Shown: positions 1 through 9,269 of the stretch, one piece after another
Position numbering within the stretch: position 1 is the stretch's first letter
How the letters are laid out: each line of letters begins with the position of its first letter
Source of the DNA: Gillisia sp. UBA3175
GTDB taxonomy: Bacteria > Bacteroidota > Bacteroidia > Flavobacteriales > Flavobacteriaceae
Reading direction: 5' to 3'
NCBI GenBank assembly: GCA_002364325.1
Contig: DEXV01000004.1
Coordinates: forward strand, 16,201 to 80,200
Length of the DNA stretch: 64,000 nt
The notes under the pieces: generated by a model
Database searches by the model: none
The model's input: the letters and a program-made list of their open reading frames with translations, nothing else
Told to the model about the DNA's origin: nothing
Translations under genes and position numbers: made by a program

Positions 1-13
1 AAACCATATCAGC

Positions 14-928
14 ATGTTAAAATTGAATATTACAAGTGAAACAGCCCCTTTAAAAGCGGTTGTGCTGGGCACCGCGGTGAGCAATGGCGGCACACCGGAA
101 TATAAGGATGCATATGATCCCAAATCTGCCGAGCATATCAAGGCTGGAACGTATCCTGTAGAAAAGGATATGGTTGAAGAAATGGAGGCTCTGGCTGCGG
201 TTTTTGAAAAGTATGATGTAAAGGTTTTCAGGCCAAAGATCATTGAAGATTATAACCAGATTTTTACACGTGATATCGCATTTGTTATAGACGATAAGTT
301 TGTTAAGGCAAATATTTTACCAGATAGAGATGAGGAGATCGAGGCAATAAACCATGTAATAAATCAAATTGATCCAGAAAAGATCTTAACAATGCCAGAA
401 TCTGCACATATAGAAGGTGGTGATGTTATGCCTTATAAGAACTACATTTTAGTTGGAACCTATAAAGGCGAAGATTATAAAAGTTTCATAACCGCTAGAA
501 CAAATATGAAAGGAGTGAAAGCTCTTCAGGAACTTTTCCCGAACAGAGAAGTTGTTTCATTCAGCTTAAAAAAATCCAATACAGAGGCTCGGGACAATGC
601 GCTGCATTTAGATTGCTGTTTCCAACCAGTTGGCAGAGGAAAAGCAATAATCTATAAAGGCGGATTTTTAATTGAAGAGGAATATAATTGGTTAGTTAAT
701 CTTTTTGGTGAAGAAAATTTATTTCATATCACCAGAGATGAAATGTTTAATATGAATTCCAATATCTTCTCTATTTCTGAAGATGTAGTGATCTCTGAAA
801 AGAATTTTATCAGATTAAATACTTGGTTGAAAGAACAAGGAATTACAGTAGAGGAAGTTCCTTATGCGGAAATATCTAAGCAGGAAGGACTTTTAAGATG
901 TACCACCTTACCATTAATTAGAGAATAA
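14..928 (+). CDS. Dimethylarginine dimethylaminohydrolase / arginine deiminase-family hydrolase
   Basis: A 304-residue guanidine-modifying hydrolase of the pentein fold; enzymes of this family hydrolyse arginine or methylated arginine to citrulline. Visible family motifs are FTRD (84-87), HIEGGD (132-137, the catalytic His/Glu region), HLDCCF (198-203) and a C-terminal LLRCTTLPL in which Cys296 is the expected nucleophile. All catalytic elements are present, so it is probably active. It lies 7 bp before the CtlX gene on the same strand, which suggests a shared arginine/citrulline pathway. Whether the true substrate is arginine, methylarginine or another guanidine compound cannot be decided from the sequence. 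Only 13 bases precede it, so its promoter or an upstream operon gene is not visible. Confidence 0.85.
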   Translation: MLKLNITSETAPLKAVVLGTAVSNGGTPEYKDAYDPKSAEHIKAGTYPVEKDMVEEMEALAAVFEKYDVKVFRPKIIEDYNQIFTRDIAFVIDDKFVKANILPDRDEEIEAINHVINQIDPEKILTMPESAHIEGGDVMPYKNYILVGTYKGEDYKSFITARTNMKGVKALQELFPNREVVSFSLKKSNTEARDNALHLDCCFQPVGRGKAIIYKGGFLIEEEYNWLVNLFGEENLFHITRDEMFNMNSNIFSISEDVVISEKNFIRLNTWLKEQGITVEEVPYAEISKQEGLLRCTTLPLIRE

Positions 929-935
929 TAAGACC

Positions 936-1868
936 ATGGAACAAATTACCAATACCGTATTAATGGTTCGTCCAGTAAACTTTAGGATGAATGAAGAAAC
1001 CGCTGTAAATAATTATTTTCAGGAAGAGCTTCAGTTAAAGAATGAGGAAATAAATAAAAAGGCACAACAGGAATTTGATGCGTTTGTAAATAAGCTTAAG
1101 GCTGTAGGTGTAAATGTTGTTGTAGTAAATGATGATAAAGAACTTGATACTCCAGATTCTATTTTTCCTAATAATTGGGTATCCTTTCATCAAGACGGTA
1201 AAGCTGCGGTTTATCCTATGTTTGCCGAAAACAGAAGAAGAGAGCGACGCATGGAGTTTTTTGAGGTATTAGAATCTAAAGGATTTAAAATTTCTGATGT
1301 AATAGATTATACCGAAGCTGAAGATGAAGAAGTTTATTTAGAAGGAACCGGGGTTCTAATCCTAGATAGAATAAATAGAAAAGCCTATTGTGCACTTTCT
1401 GTTAGAGCAGATGAAGAATTATTGATAGAATTTTGTGAGGATTTTGAATATTCTCCAGTGATTTTCCAAGCATTTCAAGATGTAAAGGGAAAGCGATTGC
1501 CAATCTATCATACTAATGTTATGATGTGTGTAGCCGAAGAGTTTGCTGTGATTTGTGCAGATTGTATAGATGATGCAAAGGAACGTAAGAGCGTTCTTAA
1601 ACATTTGAAACAAGATGGAAAAGAGATCATCACTATTTCAGAAGCTCAAATGCATCAGTTTGCAGGGAATATGTTACAAGTAAAAGGTGCCGAAGGCAAG
1701 AAATATCTTGTTATGAGCACTACCGCTCATAAAAGTTTAACTGCAGCACAAATTAGAGCTATTGAAAAGCATTGTGAGATCTTAAGCTCTGATCTTAATA
1801 CAATTGAAACTTGTGGTGGTGGAAGTGCCAGATGTATGATGGCTGAAGTGTTTTTGCCAAAAAACTAA
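936..1868 (+). CDS. ctlX: Citrulline utilization hydrolase-type protein CtlX (amidinotransferase superfamily)
   Basis: A 310-residue amidinotransferase-superfamily protein resembling CtlX, a family found with arginine/ornithine catabolism genes in Bacteroidota. Motifs seen are DSIFPNNW (74-81), LEGTG (135-139), YHTNVMM (191-197, catalytic His region) and GGGSARC near the C terminus with Cys300 as the likely nucleophile. The gene follows the DDAH-like gene by 7 bp and is probably cotranscribed with it. A hairpin terminator lies just downstream. The family assignment is firm. The exact reaction is inferred from the family name and context and not from any residue specific to citrulline. Confidence 0.85.
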   Translation: MEQITNTVLMVRPVNFRMNEETAVNNYFQEELQLKNEEINKKAQQEFDAFVNKLKAVGVNVVVVNDDKELDTPDSIFPNNWVSFHQDGKAAVYPMFAENRRRERRMEFFEVLESKGFKISDVIDYTEAEDEEVYLEGTGVLILDRINRKAYCALSVRADEELLIEFCEDFEYSPVIFQAFQDVKGKRLPIYHTNVMMCVAEEFAVICADCIDDAKERKSVLKHLKQDGKEIITISEAQMHQFAGNMLQVKGAEGKKYLVMSTTAHKSLTAAQIRAIEKHCEILSSDLNTIETCGGGSARCMMAEVFLPKN

Positions 1869-1900
1869 ATTCAAACTCTTTAAAAGAGTAATGATATATA

Positions 1901-1943
1901 AAAAAGCAGTAGAAGGATCAAGTATCTTTTTGCTGCTTTTTTT
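1901..1943. terminator. Bidirectional terminator between ctlX and the BCCT gene
   Basis: The arms AAAAAGCAG (1901-1909) and CTGCTTTTT (1933-1941) are perfectly complementary. The inner AAGGAT/ATCTTT segments can extend the stem with one G-T pair. A-rich and T-rich flanks on both sides would serve ctlX rightward and the BCCT gene leftward. The right arm overlaps the end of the BCCT reading frame. Confidence 0.75.
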
Positions 1944-3486
1944 GTGCATGTTTAAATAAAGTTCTACTAAGCAGAATTATAATTAATACCGTGAAAAATG
2001 CAAAAGGTAGCGATGCAATGATCAGGAATTTTTGCATTGCGGTTAGAACATTACTATCTGGTTTTATGTTACCTAACACAATGATAGCTTCAGAAAATAT
2101 TAAAAGAATAATAGCCCATATAAGTCTAAATTTTCTCTTGGGATTTTCGTCTCCTTTGGAAGTAAACATGCTTAATACATAAATAGCAGAATCTACTGAG
2201 GTCACCAAAAAACTGATCAATAACACTACAGTAAGAATATTTGTAATAATAGACAAAGGATAGTTAGCGAGAAATACGAACATGGAGGTGAATACATTTC
2301 CAAATTCATTTTGATAGGTTCCCCATTGTTCAATTAGATTAAAAGCAGAAGTGCCAAATACACTAAACCATAAAAATGTCCCTAAAGAAGGAATAAGCAA
2401 TACTCCAAGTATGATCTCCCTAATGCTTCTTCCTTTAGAAATACGTGCAATAAATATCCCTGTAAAAGGAGCCCAAGCCAACCAGAAGGCCCAGTAGTAA
2501 TAAGTCCAATCTGTTAGGAACTCTTTTCCTGGATCATAACTGCCCATTGCTAAACTTAGAGGAATAAAATCTATGATATAACGATAGGTGGCATGGAAAA
2601 AATTTTGAAAGATCAAGCTGAGGTTGCCTTGTAACAGAACGAAAATTAGAAGTAATATTGTAAGATAGATATTCCAATTAGAGAGCCTTTTAATTCCTTT
2701 TTCAATCCCTGTCCAAGCAGAGATAAAAGCAATAGTATAAACAATAAACACCAGTATTAATGTAAGTTGTAGGTCGTTGGAAGTATGGCCTAGCAAATGC
2801 CTTATGCCGCCTTCAATTTGAGTGGTTCCTAGACCAACAGCTGCAACTAATCCCGCAACTGTAGTAAGTATGGTAAGAAGGTTTATTCCTGAAGGAAGAA
2901 ATTTTATGCGTTTAAAATAGTGCAGACTAGTTCCCAATCTAATGTCTCTTTTCTCAACAAAAAGCGAGTGACCTACTAAAATCGCAAATAATGCATAAAA
3001 GGCCCAGGCCGTGAATCCCCACTGATAAAAAGTATATTCCAGAGCAATTATGTCATTAGGTTCTCCAGTTTTTATAGGAGGATTTAAAAACATATAAACC
3101 GGTTCCTGCACACCTCTTAACAAGATTCCTGCTCCCATTCCAGCGCTATATAACATTGCTATCCAAGACCATCTATCAAATTCTGGAGGTGTACTTCCTA
3201 ACTTGATCTTTCCTGCTTTACTTATAGCTAATATCAAAAGAAAGACTACGCACAGTAAACCCAACCAGAGGTAAAAACTGCCAAACCATTCTCTAACCCA
3301 CAAACTTCCCTGTTCTATGAGAACATAAAATGTTTCTGTAAATAAGAAAATATAAATTGCTATAAACAGTAATAGAAAAGCAGAAACAGTTAGAAGCAGA
3401 TTTTTTCGGAGGTGTGATAAAAATGATTTCAATATAACTTTAAAATTAATTTGTATTACATCCAATAATGCCATTGACCATGTCAT
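1918..3486 (-). CDS. BCCT-family betaine/carnitine/choline transporter
   Basis: A secondary transporter of about 522 residues with about twelve hydrophobic segments, probably importing glycine betaine or a similar quaternary ammonium solute with Na+ or H+. The family signature from WTYYYWAFW to SKGRSIREI, an aromatic-rich TM8 box, is well conserved, as is GLGTTQIEGG. The substrate/Na+ helix reads GMGAGILLRGVQEP; relatives such as BetP have an aromatic residue where this one has Arg (about residue 124). I start at the ATG at 3486; a TTG two codons earlier is in frame but less likely. It stands alone, between the arginine hydrolases and an SDR gene. The substrate is not determined. Confidence 0.88.
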   Translation of the reverse strand: MTWSMALLDVIQINFKVILKSFLSHLRKNLLLTVSAFLLLFIAIYIFLFTETFYVLIEQGSLWVREWFGSFYLWLGLLCVVFLLILAISKAGKIKLGSTPPEFDRWSWIAMLYSAGMGAGILLRGVQEPVYMFLNPPIKTGEPNDIIALEYTFYQWGFTAWAFYALFAILVGHSLFVEKRDIRLGTSLHYFKRIKFLPSGINLLTILTTVAGLVAAVGLGTTQIEGGIRHLLGHTSNDLQLTLILVFIVYTIAFISAWTGIEKGIKRLSNWNIYLTILLLIFVLLQGNLSLIFQNFFHATYRYIIDFIPLSLAMGSYDPGKEFLTDWTYYYWAFWLAWAPFTGIFIARISKGRSIREIILGVLLIPSLGTFLWFSVFGTSAFNLIEQWGTYQNEFGNVFTSMFVFLANYPLSIITNILTVVLLISFLVTSVDSAIYVLSMFTSKGDENPKRKFRLIWAIILLIFSEAIIVLGNIKPDSNVLTAMQKFLIIASLPFAFFTVLIIILLSRTLFKHAQKKQQKDT

Positions 3487-3581
3487 CAACAAGTACTTGA
3501 TTCATGATTTTATGCAAACTTAATAAGATGCTGAAACCAAGTTCAGCAGGGCTAATTCATAAATAACGTTTCAAAAATCAC

Positions 3582-5006
3582 TTAACCCTTTGCAATCTTA
3601 TTCAGCATGCCTTCAAATATAAAATAATGAAAAGGGAGCATAACATACCAATATAGTCTACCCCATAATCCACGAGGTCTAAAGGTTGCAGTTTGGTGTA
3701 AGATATTTTTATCATCTATCTCAAATTCCAACCATGCTTCTCCTGGAACTTTCATTTCAGCAAAAAGCAATAATCTTTTTCCTTCCTTATCGGCTAATAA
3801 TACCCTCCAGAAATCTAATGAATCTCCAGAATTTATTTGTTGCATATGAGTTCTTCCTCGTCTTAATCCAACTCCTCCAAATAGCTTGTCCATATATCCG
3901 CGAATCTTCCAAAGCCAATTTCCATAATACCAGCCCGTAGATCCGCCAATTGCCCAAATCCTATCCAGAACTTGATCGGGATTTTCTACCTCTATAGATT
4001 GAGCATCTTTTAAACATCCAAAAGTTGGAACCTGGATGTATTTATTGAGGTCATTTCTAAATCTACCACTGCTCATAGAATCTTTCCAGCTAGAAACTAC
4101 TTGATTTTGTTCAATTTTAAAGAAAGCTAACTGTATGGCTTTTTTATAAGAAATAGGTTTAATTTCCAACATTCTTTGCAATCTGGTGTCTTGAGTGATA
4201 ACTTCTACCCTCATGCTATCTACTAGATTTTGCGCTAGTTTATAGGAAGTTGAGGTTACAAAATATAGCCAGTAAGAAGATAATTTTGGTGATAAAAATG
4301 GCACATCGATGATCCACAATTTTAGATCTCTAATTTCTGAATATTGCATCATCATCTCCCGGTAGGAGACAATGTTTGGGCCTCCGATATCGAAAGATTT
4401 ATTATAACATTCTTCCTTGCCAATTACCCCAGTCAAAAAGAAAATAACATCTCGAATCGCTATTGGCTGGCACTTGGTTCTTACCCAACTTGGAGTAACC
4501 ATAACTGGCAACTTTTCACATAGATCTCTAATTATTTCGAAAGAGGAGCTTCCTGATCCCACTATTATTGCAGCCCTTAAAACGGTGAGTTTAAAGGCGC
4601 CTCCATATAAAATATCTTCTACTTTTTTTCTTGACTTAAGGTGTTTGGAAAGATCTTCGTTATTTACAATTCCACTTAGATATATAACTTGCTGCACAGA
4701 AGTCCCTGCCATGATCTTATTAAAAGTGGTTGCAGCAGCTGCTTCCTTACTATCAAAATCTGTGGTAGAGGCAGACATGGAATGTATTAAATAATAAGCA
4801 ACATCTATGTTTTTTATGGCTTCTGGAATAGTAGCTGGATCTAGAAAATCTATTTCTACAACTTCAACTTGATCTAGGAATTCCTTATTTGGAAAAAATC
4901 TATTTCTATCTCTAACGGCACAAACTACCTCATGACCAAGCTCCAACAGTTGAGGTAAAAGTCGTAATCCTATATATCCATTGGCACCGGTAAGCAAAAT
5001 TTTCAT
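3582..5006 (-). CDS. SDR-family NAD(P)-binding protein with C-terminal DUF2867
   Basis: A 474-residue two-part protein. The N-terminal half is an atypical short-chain dehydrogenase/epimerase fold with the dinucleotide-binding loop GANGYIG at residues 7-13 and the YYLIHSM segment typical of this subgroup. The C-terminal part (about 320-474), from the GGSTGWYYGNWLW region to the end, matches DUF2867, often fused to such SDR domains. A hydrophobic stretch near the C terminus may touch the membrane. No substrate can be proposed. The gene is monocistronic and divergent from the small membrane protein gene downstream of its start. Confidence 0.8.
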   Translation of the reverse strand: MKILLTGANGYIGLRLLPQLLELGHEVVCAVRDRNRFFPNKEFLDQVEVVEIDFLDPATIPEAIKNIDVAYYLIHSMSASTTDFDSKEAAAATTFNKIMAGTSVQQVIYLSGIVNNEDLSKHLKSRKKVEDILYGGAFKLTVLRAAIIVGSGSSSFEIIRDLCEKLPVMVTPSWVRTKCQPIAIRDVIFFLTGVIGKEECYNKSFDIGGPNIVSYREMMMQYSEIRDLKLWIIDVPFLSPKLSSYWLYFVTSTSYKLAQNLVDSMRVEVITQDTRLQRMLEIKPISYKKAIQLAFFKIEQNQVVSSWKDSMSSGRFRNDLNKYIQVPTFGCLKDAQSIEVENPDQVLDRIWAIGGSTGWYYGNWLWKIRGYMDKLFGGVGLRRGRTHMQQINSGDSLDFWRVLLADKEGKRLLLFAEMKVPGEAWLEFEIDDKNILHQTATFRPRGLWGRLYWYVMLPFHYFIFEGMLNKIAKG

Positions 5007-5078
5007 GAGGTATCTCTTATATTGGATAATTTAGTAATTAATTGTTTACTTTCACTTAAAACAAATATTAATTGTAAG

Positions 5079-5282
5079 ATGAATAATACCCTAAAAATCG
5101 TTCTGTTAGTAGTTGGCGTTGTATTGGTTGGTTACGGATTATACACACTAGTAACCCCAGAAGTTGCTTTTGAAGCTGGACCAATTAAAATCCAGGCGCA
5201 AGGAGATCATACACAATCTTATGCCATGATAGGTTTGGGAATTCTTTCCCTTATTGGTGGTGTAGCTTTTAGAAAACGATAG
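5079..5282 (+). CDS. Small two-helix membrane protein (DUF3185-like)
   Basis: A 67-residue protein starting MNNTLKIVLLVVGVVLVGYG. It has an N-terminal transmembrane helix, a short loop containing FEAGPIKIQAQGDHTQ, a second helix and a KR tail. This layout resembles the small DUF3185 family, but the match is by memory of layout only. I chose the ATG at 5079; an earlier in-frame start would add 19 polar residues in front of the first helix, which looks unnatural. It is transcribed away from the SDR gene and converges on marC, leaving only 5 bp between the two stop codons. Confidence 0.65.
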   Translation: MNNTLKIVLLVVGVVLVGYGLYTLVTPEVAFEAGPIKIQAQGDHTQSYAMIGLGILSLIGGVAFRKR

Positions 5283-5287
5283 TTAAT

Positions 5288-5920
5288 TTACATCATTATT
5301 TTGCCAATTAGATTTAGAATAGAAGAACTTATATATTCTATCCCGATGGCTATTACAATAAATCCAATAATTCTGGAAATTGCATTAATTCCTGATGCTC
5401 CTAAGAATCTAACGATATAATGTGCGCTTTTTAGTACAGCAAAGGTTGCAGTGCATACAGCAACAATGGCTAATACTGTAATGATCCTTTCTGAAAACAT
5501 ATTGAATTCCTGATACATCCCAATTAACAGGGAAATAGATCCGGGGCCGGCCAGCATTGGGATTGCCAAAGGAGTTAGGGAAACTCCTTCTCTCTGAAAA
5601 GCATCATCTTTCACACGCTTCTTATCCATCCCTTTATGTTTGGAAAAAGTTCCGGTAAGCAAGGCGAATCCTGAAGTTACAATAATTAATCCACCAGCTA
5701 TTCTTAGGGAGTCTATACTAATTCCGAAGAATTGCAAAATATAACGGCCCGTAAAAAAGGAGATTATTAGAATAACCAAGATATTAATGGCGGTAAGAAA
5801 TGCAGTTTTGGAGCGCTCTTTTGAAGTGTCATCTTGAGTAAGTCCTACAAAGATGGGAACAGTTCCTAGGGGATTCATAACCGAGAATAATGCTGCAAAA
5901 ACATAAATAAATAATTCCAT
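5288..5920 (-). CDS. MarC-family integral membrane protein
   Basis: A 210-residue, six-helix inner membrane protein of the MarC (UPF0056) family. The typical N-terminal segment (SVMNPLGTVPIF) and the conserved PLAIPMLAGPGSI segment in the middle are present. The family was once linked to multiple antibiotic resistance, but its transport function is not established. The length is normal for the family. It is probably monocistronic. The assignment to family is firm; the physiological role is unknown. Confidence 0.88.
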   Translation of the reverse strand: MELFIYVFAALFSVMNPLGTVPIFVGLTQDDTSKERSKTAFLTAINILVILIISFFTGRYILQFFGISIDSLRIAGGLIIVTSGFALLTGTFSKHKGMDKKRVKDDAFQREGVSLTPLAIPMLAGPGSISLLIGMYQEFNMFSERIITVLAIVAVCTATFAVLKSAHYIVRFLGASGINAISRIIGFIVIAIGIEYISSSILNLIGKIMM

Positions 5921-6025
5921 TTGTTTTTCAGCAAAATTGCCACCACAAAAGGGATATATGTTTACGTGTTTCTTAAGCTTGCATTAAATCTAAACATCTT
6001 TTCTGTAAAGCAAGTAAATAAATTG

Positions 6026-6454
6026 TTACCTGATATCTTCGATAGAAGTAGGGGCATTACTGCTCTTATAATCTAGAATTTTAAGCATAAATTTATGGAT
6101 GGCAGGAGTATCTGCTTTTACCTTTATAAAATGATGATCCTTATAAATAGAATATTCTTCAGCTTTTCCCTTGTAAAGGCTCAACTTGTAATAAGGAATG
6201 ATCAATCCGTAGGTTTCCAATAAAGAGCGAAACATTACAATAATTCCCTTTGGCCGTAATTCTATATTACAGGTATTCATATTAGAATCTAATATCAATA
6301 AATTATGGATCTCTATACTGGTTGCCGTTATATGAAGTTTGGGTGAACCAGAACCGTTTAATTTGAATCGTTCTAATAAGGTAAAGGTTGGTCCAACTTT
6401 AGCATTAATTTTCTCCTTATATTCTGGGCGGTTATAACTTAAATTCAATAACAT
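6026..6454 (-). CDS. Hypothetical protein
   Basis: A protein of about 142 residues that I do not recognise. It is soluble, basic and without a signal peptide or transmembrane helix. It alternates short beta-prone segments (HITATSIEIHNLLIL, GIIVMFRSLLETYG) and ends in a helix. I start at the ATG at 6454; an in-frame ATG at 6487 exists, but a -7-like element (TATCTTTA on the minus strand, 6477-6470) lies between them, so the shorter form is more likely. The gene is divergent from argS and shares a short intergenic region with it. Its even codon use and fit between neighbours support a real gene. Confidence 0.6.
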   Translation of the reverse strand: MLLNLSYNRPEYKEKINAKVGPTFTLLERFKLNGSGSPKLHITATSIEIHNLLILDSNMNTCNIELRPKGIIVMFRSLLETYGLIIPYYKLSLYKGKAEEYSIYKDHHFIKVKADTPAIHKFMLKILDYKSSNAPTSIEDIR

Positions 6455-6519
6455 TTTTCTCTTTTTTATAAAGATACCTATTTGCATGTAAAGCGCTACG
6501 GCATGCGTCTATTTTCTGT

Positions 6520-6527
6520 TATCTTTG
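6520..6527 (+). promoter_or_regulatory. argS promoter -7 element TATCTTTG
   Basis: This is an exact match to the Bacteroidota -7 consensus TAnnTTTG, 40 bp before the argS ATG at 6567. It excludes the earlier in-frame start at 6525, which would lie inside the element. No clear -33 TTG is seen at the expected spacing. Confidence 0.6.
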
Positions 6528-6566
6528 CGGCTTATATTTAAACCAAAAAGTTTAAAATTTAGCAGA

Positions 6567-8348
6567 ATGAATATTCAGAATAAAATTGAACAAAAAGTAA
6601 AAGAAGCAATTTCACATCTGCATCAAGTAGATCTGGCACAGGTAGAATTTCAACCTACCCGGAAAGATTTTGAGGGAGATGTCACAGTAGTAACTTTTCC
6701 TATGCTCCGCCAAATTAAAACGAATCCAGTTCAGCTTGGAAATACAATTGGGGAATATTTAGTTGAAAATGTTGAAGAAATTGTGACTTTTAATGTGGTT
6801 CAAGGATTCTTGAATATTGTTCTTAGTGACGCTTATTATTTAAATTCATTTGAAGAGATAAATGCTGATCCAGAATTTGGTAAAGTAGCATTAAACGAAG
6901 ATTCCAATACCATTATGGTAGAATATTCTTCCCCGAATACTAATAAACCTTTGCACCTAGGGCATATTAGAAATAATTTATTAGGTTTTTCTGTTGCTGA
7001 AATTTTGAAGGCAAGTGGAAAAAAGGTTTATAAAACCCAGATCATAAACGATCGTGGAATACATATTTGTAAATCTATGTTGGCATGGGAACGTTGGGGA
7101 AATGGAGAAACACCAGAGTCTACAGGTTTAAAAGGCGATAAATTAGTAGGGAACTACTATGTAAAATTCGATAAAGAATATAAGAAAGAAATAGCTTCAC
7201 TTATTTCTGAAGGAAATACTGAAGATGAAGCCAAAGCAAAAGCTCCTATTTTAGTTGCTGCACAAGAAATGCTTATTAAATGGGAAGCAGGAGATAAAGC
7301 GGTGAAAGCACTTTGGGAAAAGATGAACCAATGGGTATATGATGGGTTTGAAAAGACTTATGAAACTTTAGGAGTAGATTTCGATAAGAATTATTACGAA
7401 AGCAATACGTATTTATTAGGTAAAGATGTGGTTGCTGAAGGTCTTGAAAAAGGAGTTTTCTTTAGAAAAGAGGATGGCAGTATATGGATAGATCTTACGG
7501 CAGATGGATTAGATGAGAAGATAGTTTTAAGAAGTGATGGAACTGCGGTTTATATGACCCAAGATATTGGAACTGCAATTCAACGGGTGAAAGATTATCT
7601 TATAGATGGAATGGTATATACTGTGGGGAATGAGCAGGATTATCATTTTAAGGTTTTGTTCTTGATCTTGAAAAAATTAGGATATGAATGGGCAAATAAT
7701 CTATACCATTTAAGTTATGGAATGGTGGATCTTCCTTCGGGTAAAATGAAGAGTAGAGAAGGTACCGTAGTAGATGCAGATGATCTTATAGAACAAATGA
7801 CACAAACTGCGAAAGCTATTTCAGAAGAACTAGGAAAGCTCGGTGAATATTCTTCAGAAGAAAAAGAGGAGCTTTATAAAATGATCGGGCTAGGTGCTTT
7901 AAAATATTATATTTTAAAAGTAGATCCTAGAAAACGAATTTTGTTTAATCCAGAAGAATCTGTGGATTTTCAAGGAAATACTGGGCCTTTTATTCAATAT
8001 ACCTATGCAAGGATTCAGTCTATCCTAAGAAAAGCAGATGTGGATAATAATAAAATGAATTTGCCGGTTAATTATAAATTGCATGAAAAGGAAAAGGAAT
8101 TGATCAAGCAATTACAAATTTATCCAGACACCATACAGCTGGCGGCAGAGAATCATAGTCCTGCATTAATCGCTAATTACACCTATGATCTGGTAAAGGA
8201 ATTTAATTCTTTTTATCAAAATGTAACTATACTCGGAACAGAAGATGTTTCAGAAAAAATGTTTAGGGTTCAATTATCCAAAATGGTTGGAGATGTAATA
8301 AAATCTGCTTTCCTATTATTAGGAATTCAAGTTCCGGAAAGAATGTAA
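6567..8348 (+). CDS. argS: Arginyl-tRNA synthetase
   Basis: A class I aminoacyl-tRNA synthetase of 593 residues that charges tRNA-Arg. The N-terminal ArgRS-specific domain is followed by the Rossmann catalytic domain with the HIGH box as HLGH (130-133). The KMSKS loop appears as KMKSREGT (393-400), a form usual for ArgRS. The C-terminal DALR anticodon-binding domain ends in LLGIQVPERM, typical for the enzyme. The ATG at 6567 gives a standard N terminus (MNIQNKIEQK). The gene is monocistronic, with its own promoter, and its stop abuts a hairpin that serves the opposing rhodopsin gene. A tRNA-Arg(TCG) gene lies near the other end of the window. Confidence 0.97.
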   Translation: MNIQNKIEQKVKEAISHLHQVDLAQVEFQPTRKDFEGDVTVVTFPMLRQIKTNPVQLGNTIGEYLVENVEEIVTFNVVQGFLNIVLSDAYYLNSFEEINADPEFGKVALNEDSNTIMVEYSSPNTNKPLHLGHIRNNLLGFSVAEILKASGKKVYKTQIINDRGIHICKSMLAWERWGNGETPESTGLKGDKLVGNYYVKFDKEYKKEIASLISEGNTEDEAKAKAPILVAAQEMLIKWEAGDKAVKALWEKMNQWVYDGFEKTYETLGVDFDKNYYESNTYLLGKDVVAEGLEKGVFFRKEDGSIWIDLTADGLDEKIVLRSDGTAVYMTQDIGTAIQRVKDYLIDGMVYTVGNEQDYHFKVLFLILKKLGYEWANNLYHLSYGMVDLPSGKMKSREGTVVDADDLIEQMTQTAKAISEELGKLGEYSSEEKEELYKMIGLGALKYYILKVDPRKRILFNPEESVDFQGNTGPFIQYTYARIQSILRKADVDNNKMNLPVNYKLHEKEKELIKQLQIYPDTIQLAAENHSPALIANYTYDLVKEFNSFYQNVTILGTEDVSEKMFRVQLSKMVGDVIKSAFLLLGIQVPERM

Positions 8349-8379
8349 AAAAAAAGATCCGTTCCAAAGAACGGATCTT
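8346..8379 (-). terminator. Leftward terminator of the proteorhodopsin gene
   Basis: A perfect 11-bp hairpin: AAGATCCGTTC (8354-8364) and GAACGGATCTT (8369-8379) with a 4-base loop. The run of nine A on its left becomes a U tract in leftward transcripts, so it terminates the rhodopsin mRNA. It overlaps the argS stop codon and may also act weakly rightward. Confidence 0.8.
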
Positions 8380-8432
8380 GATAATTAATTAATTAATTTG
8401 AAAAATAGCTACTTAGTAATCCAATTATAAGA

Positions 8433-9173
8433 TTAGACGTTTTTCAATTGGCTTTTTTCAGTAGACTCTACTGCGAGATTATATATAACCAAACCGAAAC
8501 CTATTTTATTAATGGCATCACCTAGGTTATAAACGACATCTAAGTTTAAACCACCAAAGATGCCATCGTACCATCCCGGAGTTCCTGCCATATATCCAAT
8601 AGGATAAATGGCCCAACCAACAAGTACAAACCAGCACAGTGTCTTATGTGCTGCTAATACTGCACCTCCAGCACTTTCCGCGATTTTTTTAGCTTTACCA
8701 AGCCATATTTCATAAACAATTGCGAAATAAGCTAGCCCTGAAATAAGCCCCCATAACCATGCATTGTCTCTGTCTATAGCTTCACCAATATATCCGGTTA
8801 CAAGCATGATTACAGATAGAAATATTAACTTCCACATCAAGGATTTTTTGGCGCCTGCCACCTTGAGAATAAGGAAAAATTCAACACACATTAAAGGAAC
8901 TGTAAGGGTCCAATCTACATAGCGAAAAAACGTAGGTGAATCTCCGAATTCAGCCCAGTAATCTCTCATGTAAAAATAATGTACTGCAGCAATAAATGTT
9001 ATTAGTCCTGAAACTAATATTGAAGTGGACCATTTTCTGTCAAATGATCGCATTGATAGGAAGAAAAATGCAGAAGCGGCCATCATAGCCATACACCCGA
9101 CAAAGAATGTAAATCCTACATAATCCGAAGGGTCCAAATTGGACACCAAAGGCAAAAAGAGCAAACTTTTCAT
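8433..9173 (-). CDS. Proteorhodopsin, light-driven proton pump (green-type)
   Basis: A 246-residue, seven-helix microbial rhodopsin of the inner membrane. Helix C reads RYVDWTLTVPLMCVEF: Asp87 is the proton acceptor, Thr91 the middle residue and Glu98 the donor, giving the DTE motif of outward H+-pumping proteorhodopsins. It is therefore not the NDQ sodium pump or a chloride pump. His65 sits 22 residues before Asp87, as in the known Asp-His pair. Lys223 in DAINKIGFG binds retinal. The spectral tuning position, eight residues after the acceptor, is Met95, which in this family goes with green absorption. The gene is divergent from blh, which makes its chromophore, and has a strong terminator. 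Confidence 0.97.
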   Translation of the reverse strand: MKSLLFLPLVSNLDPSDYVGFTFFVGCMAMMAASAFFFLSMRSFDRKWSTSILVSGLITFIAAVHYFYMRDYWAEFGDSPTFFRYVDWTLTVPLMCVEFFLILKVAGAKKSLMWKLIFLSVIMLVTGYIGEAIDRDNAWLWGLISGLAYFAIVYEIWLGKAKKIAESAGGAVLAAHKTLCWFVLVGWAIYPIGYMAGTPGWYDGIFGGLNLDVVYNLGDAINKIGFGLVIYNLAVESTEKSQLKNV

Positions 9174-9269
9174 AGCTTTTATTATTTTGTTTAACTAAAT
9201 TTAAATAAAATTAAACAGAAACTGATTATTTTTATTGAAAAAATAATTTTATTTCTCAAATTTTACAGT

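Noticed and set aside
6454-6487. Longer start for the hypothetical protein before argS
   Set aside because: A -7-like element lies between the two ATGs, so the longer form would start upstream of the likely transcript start.
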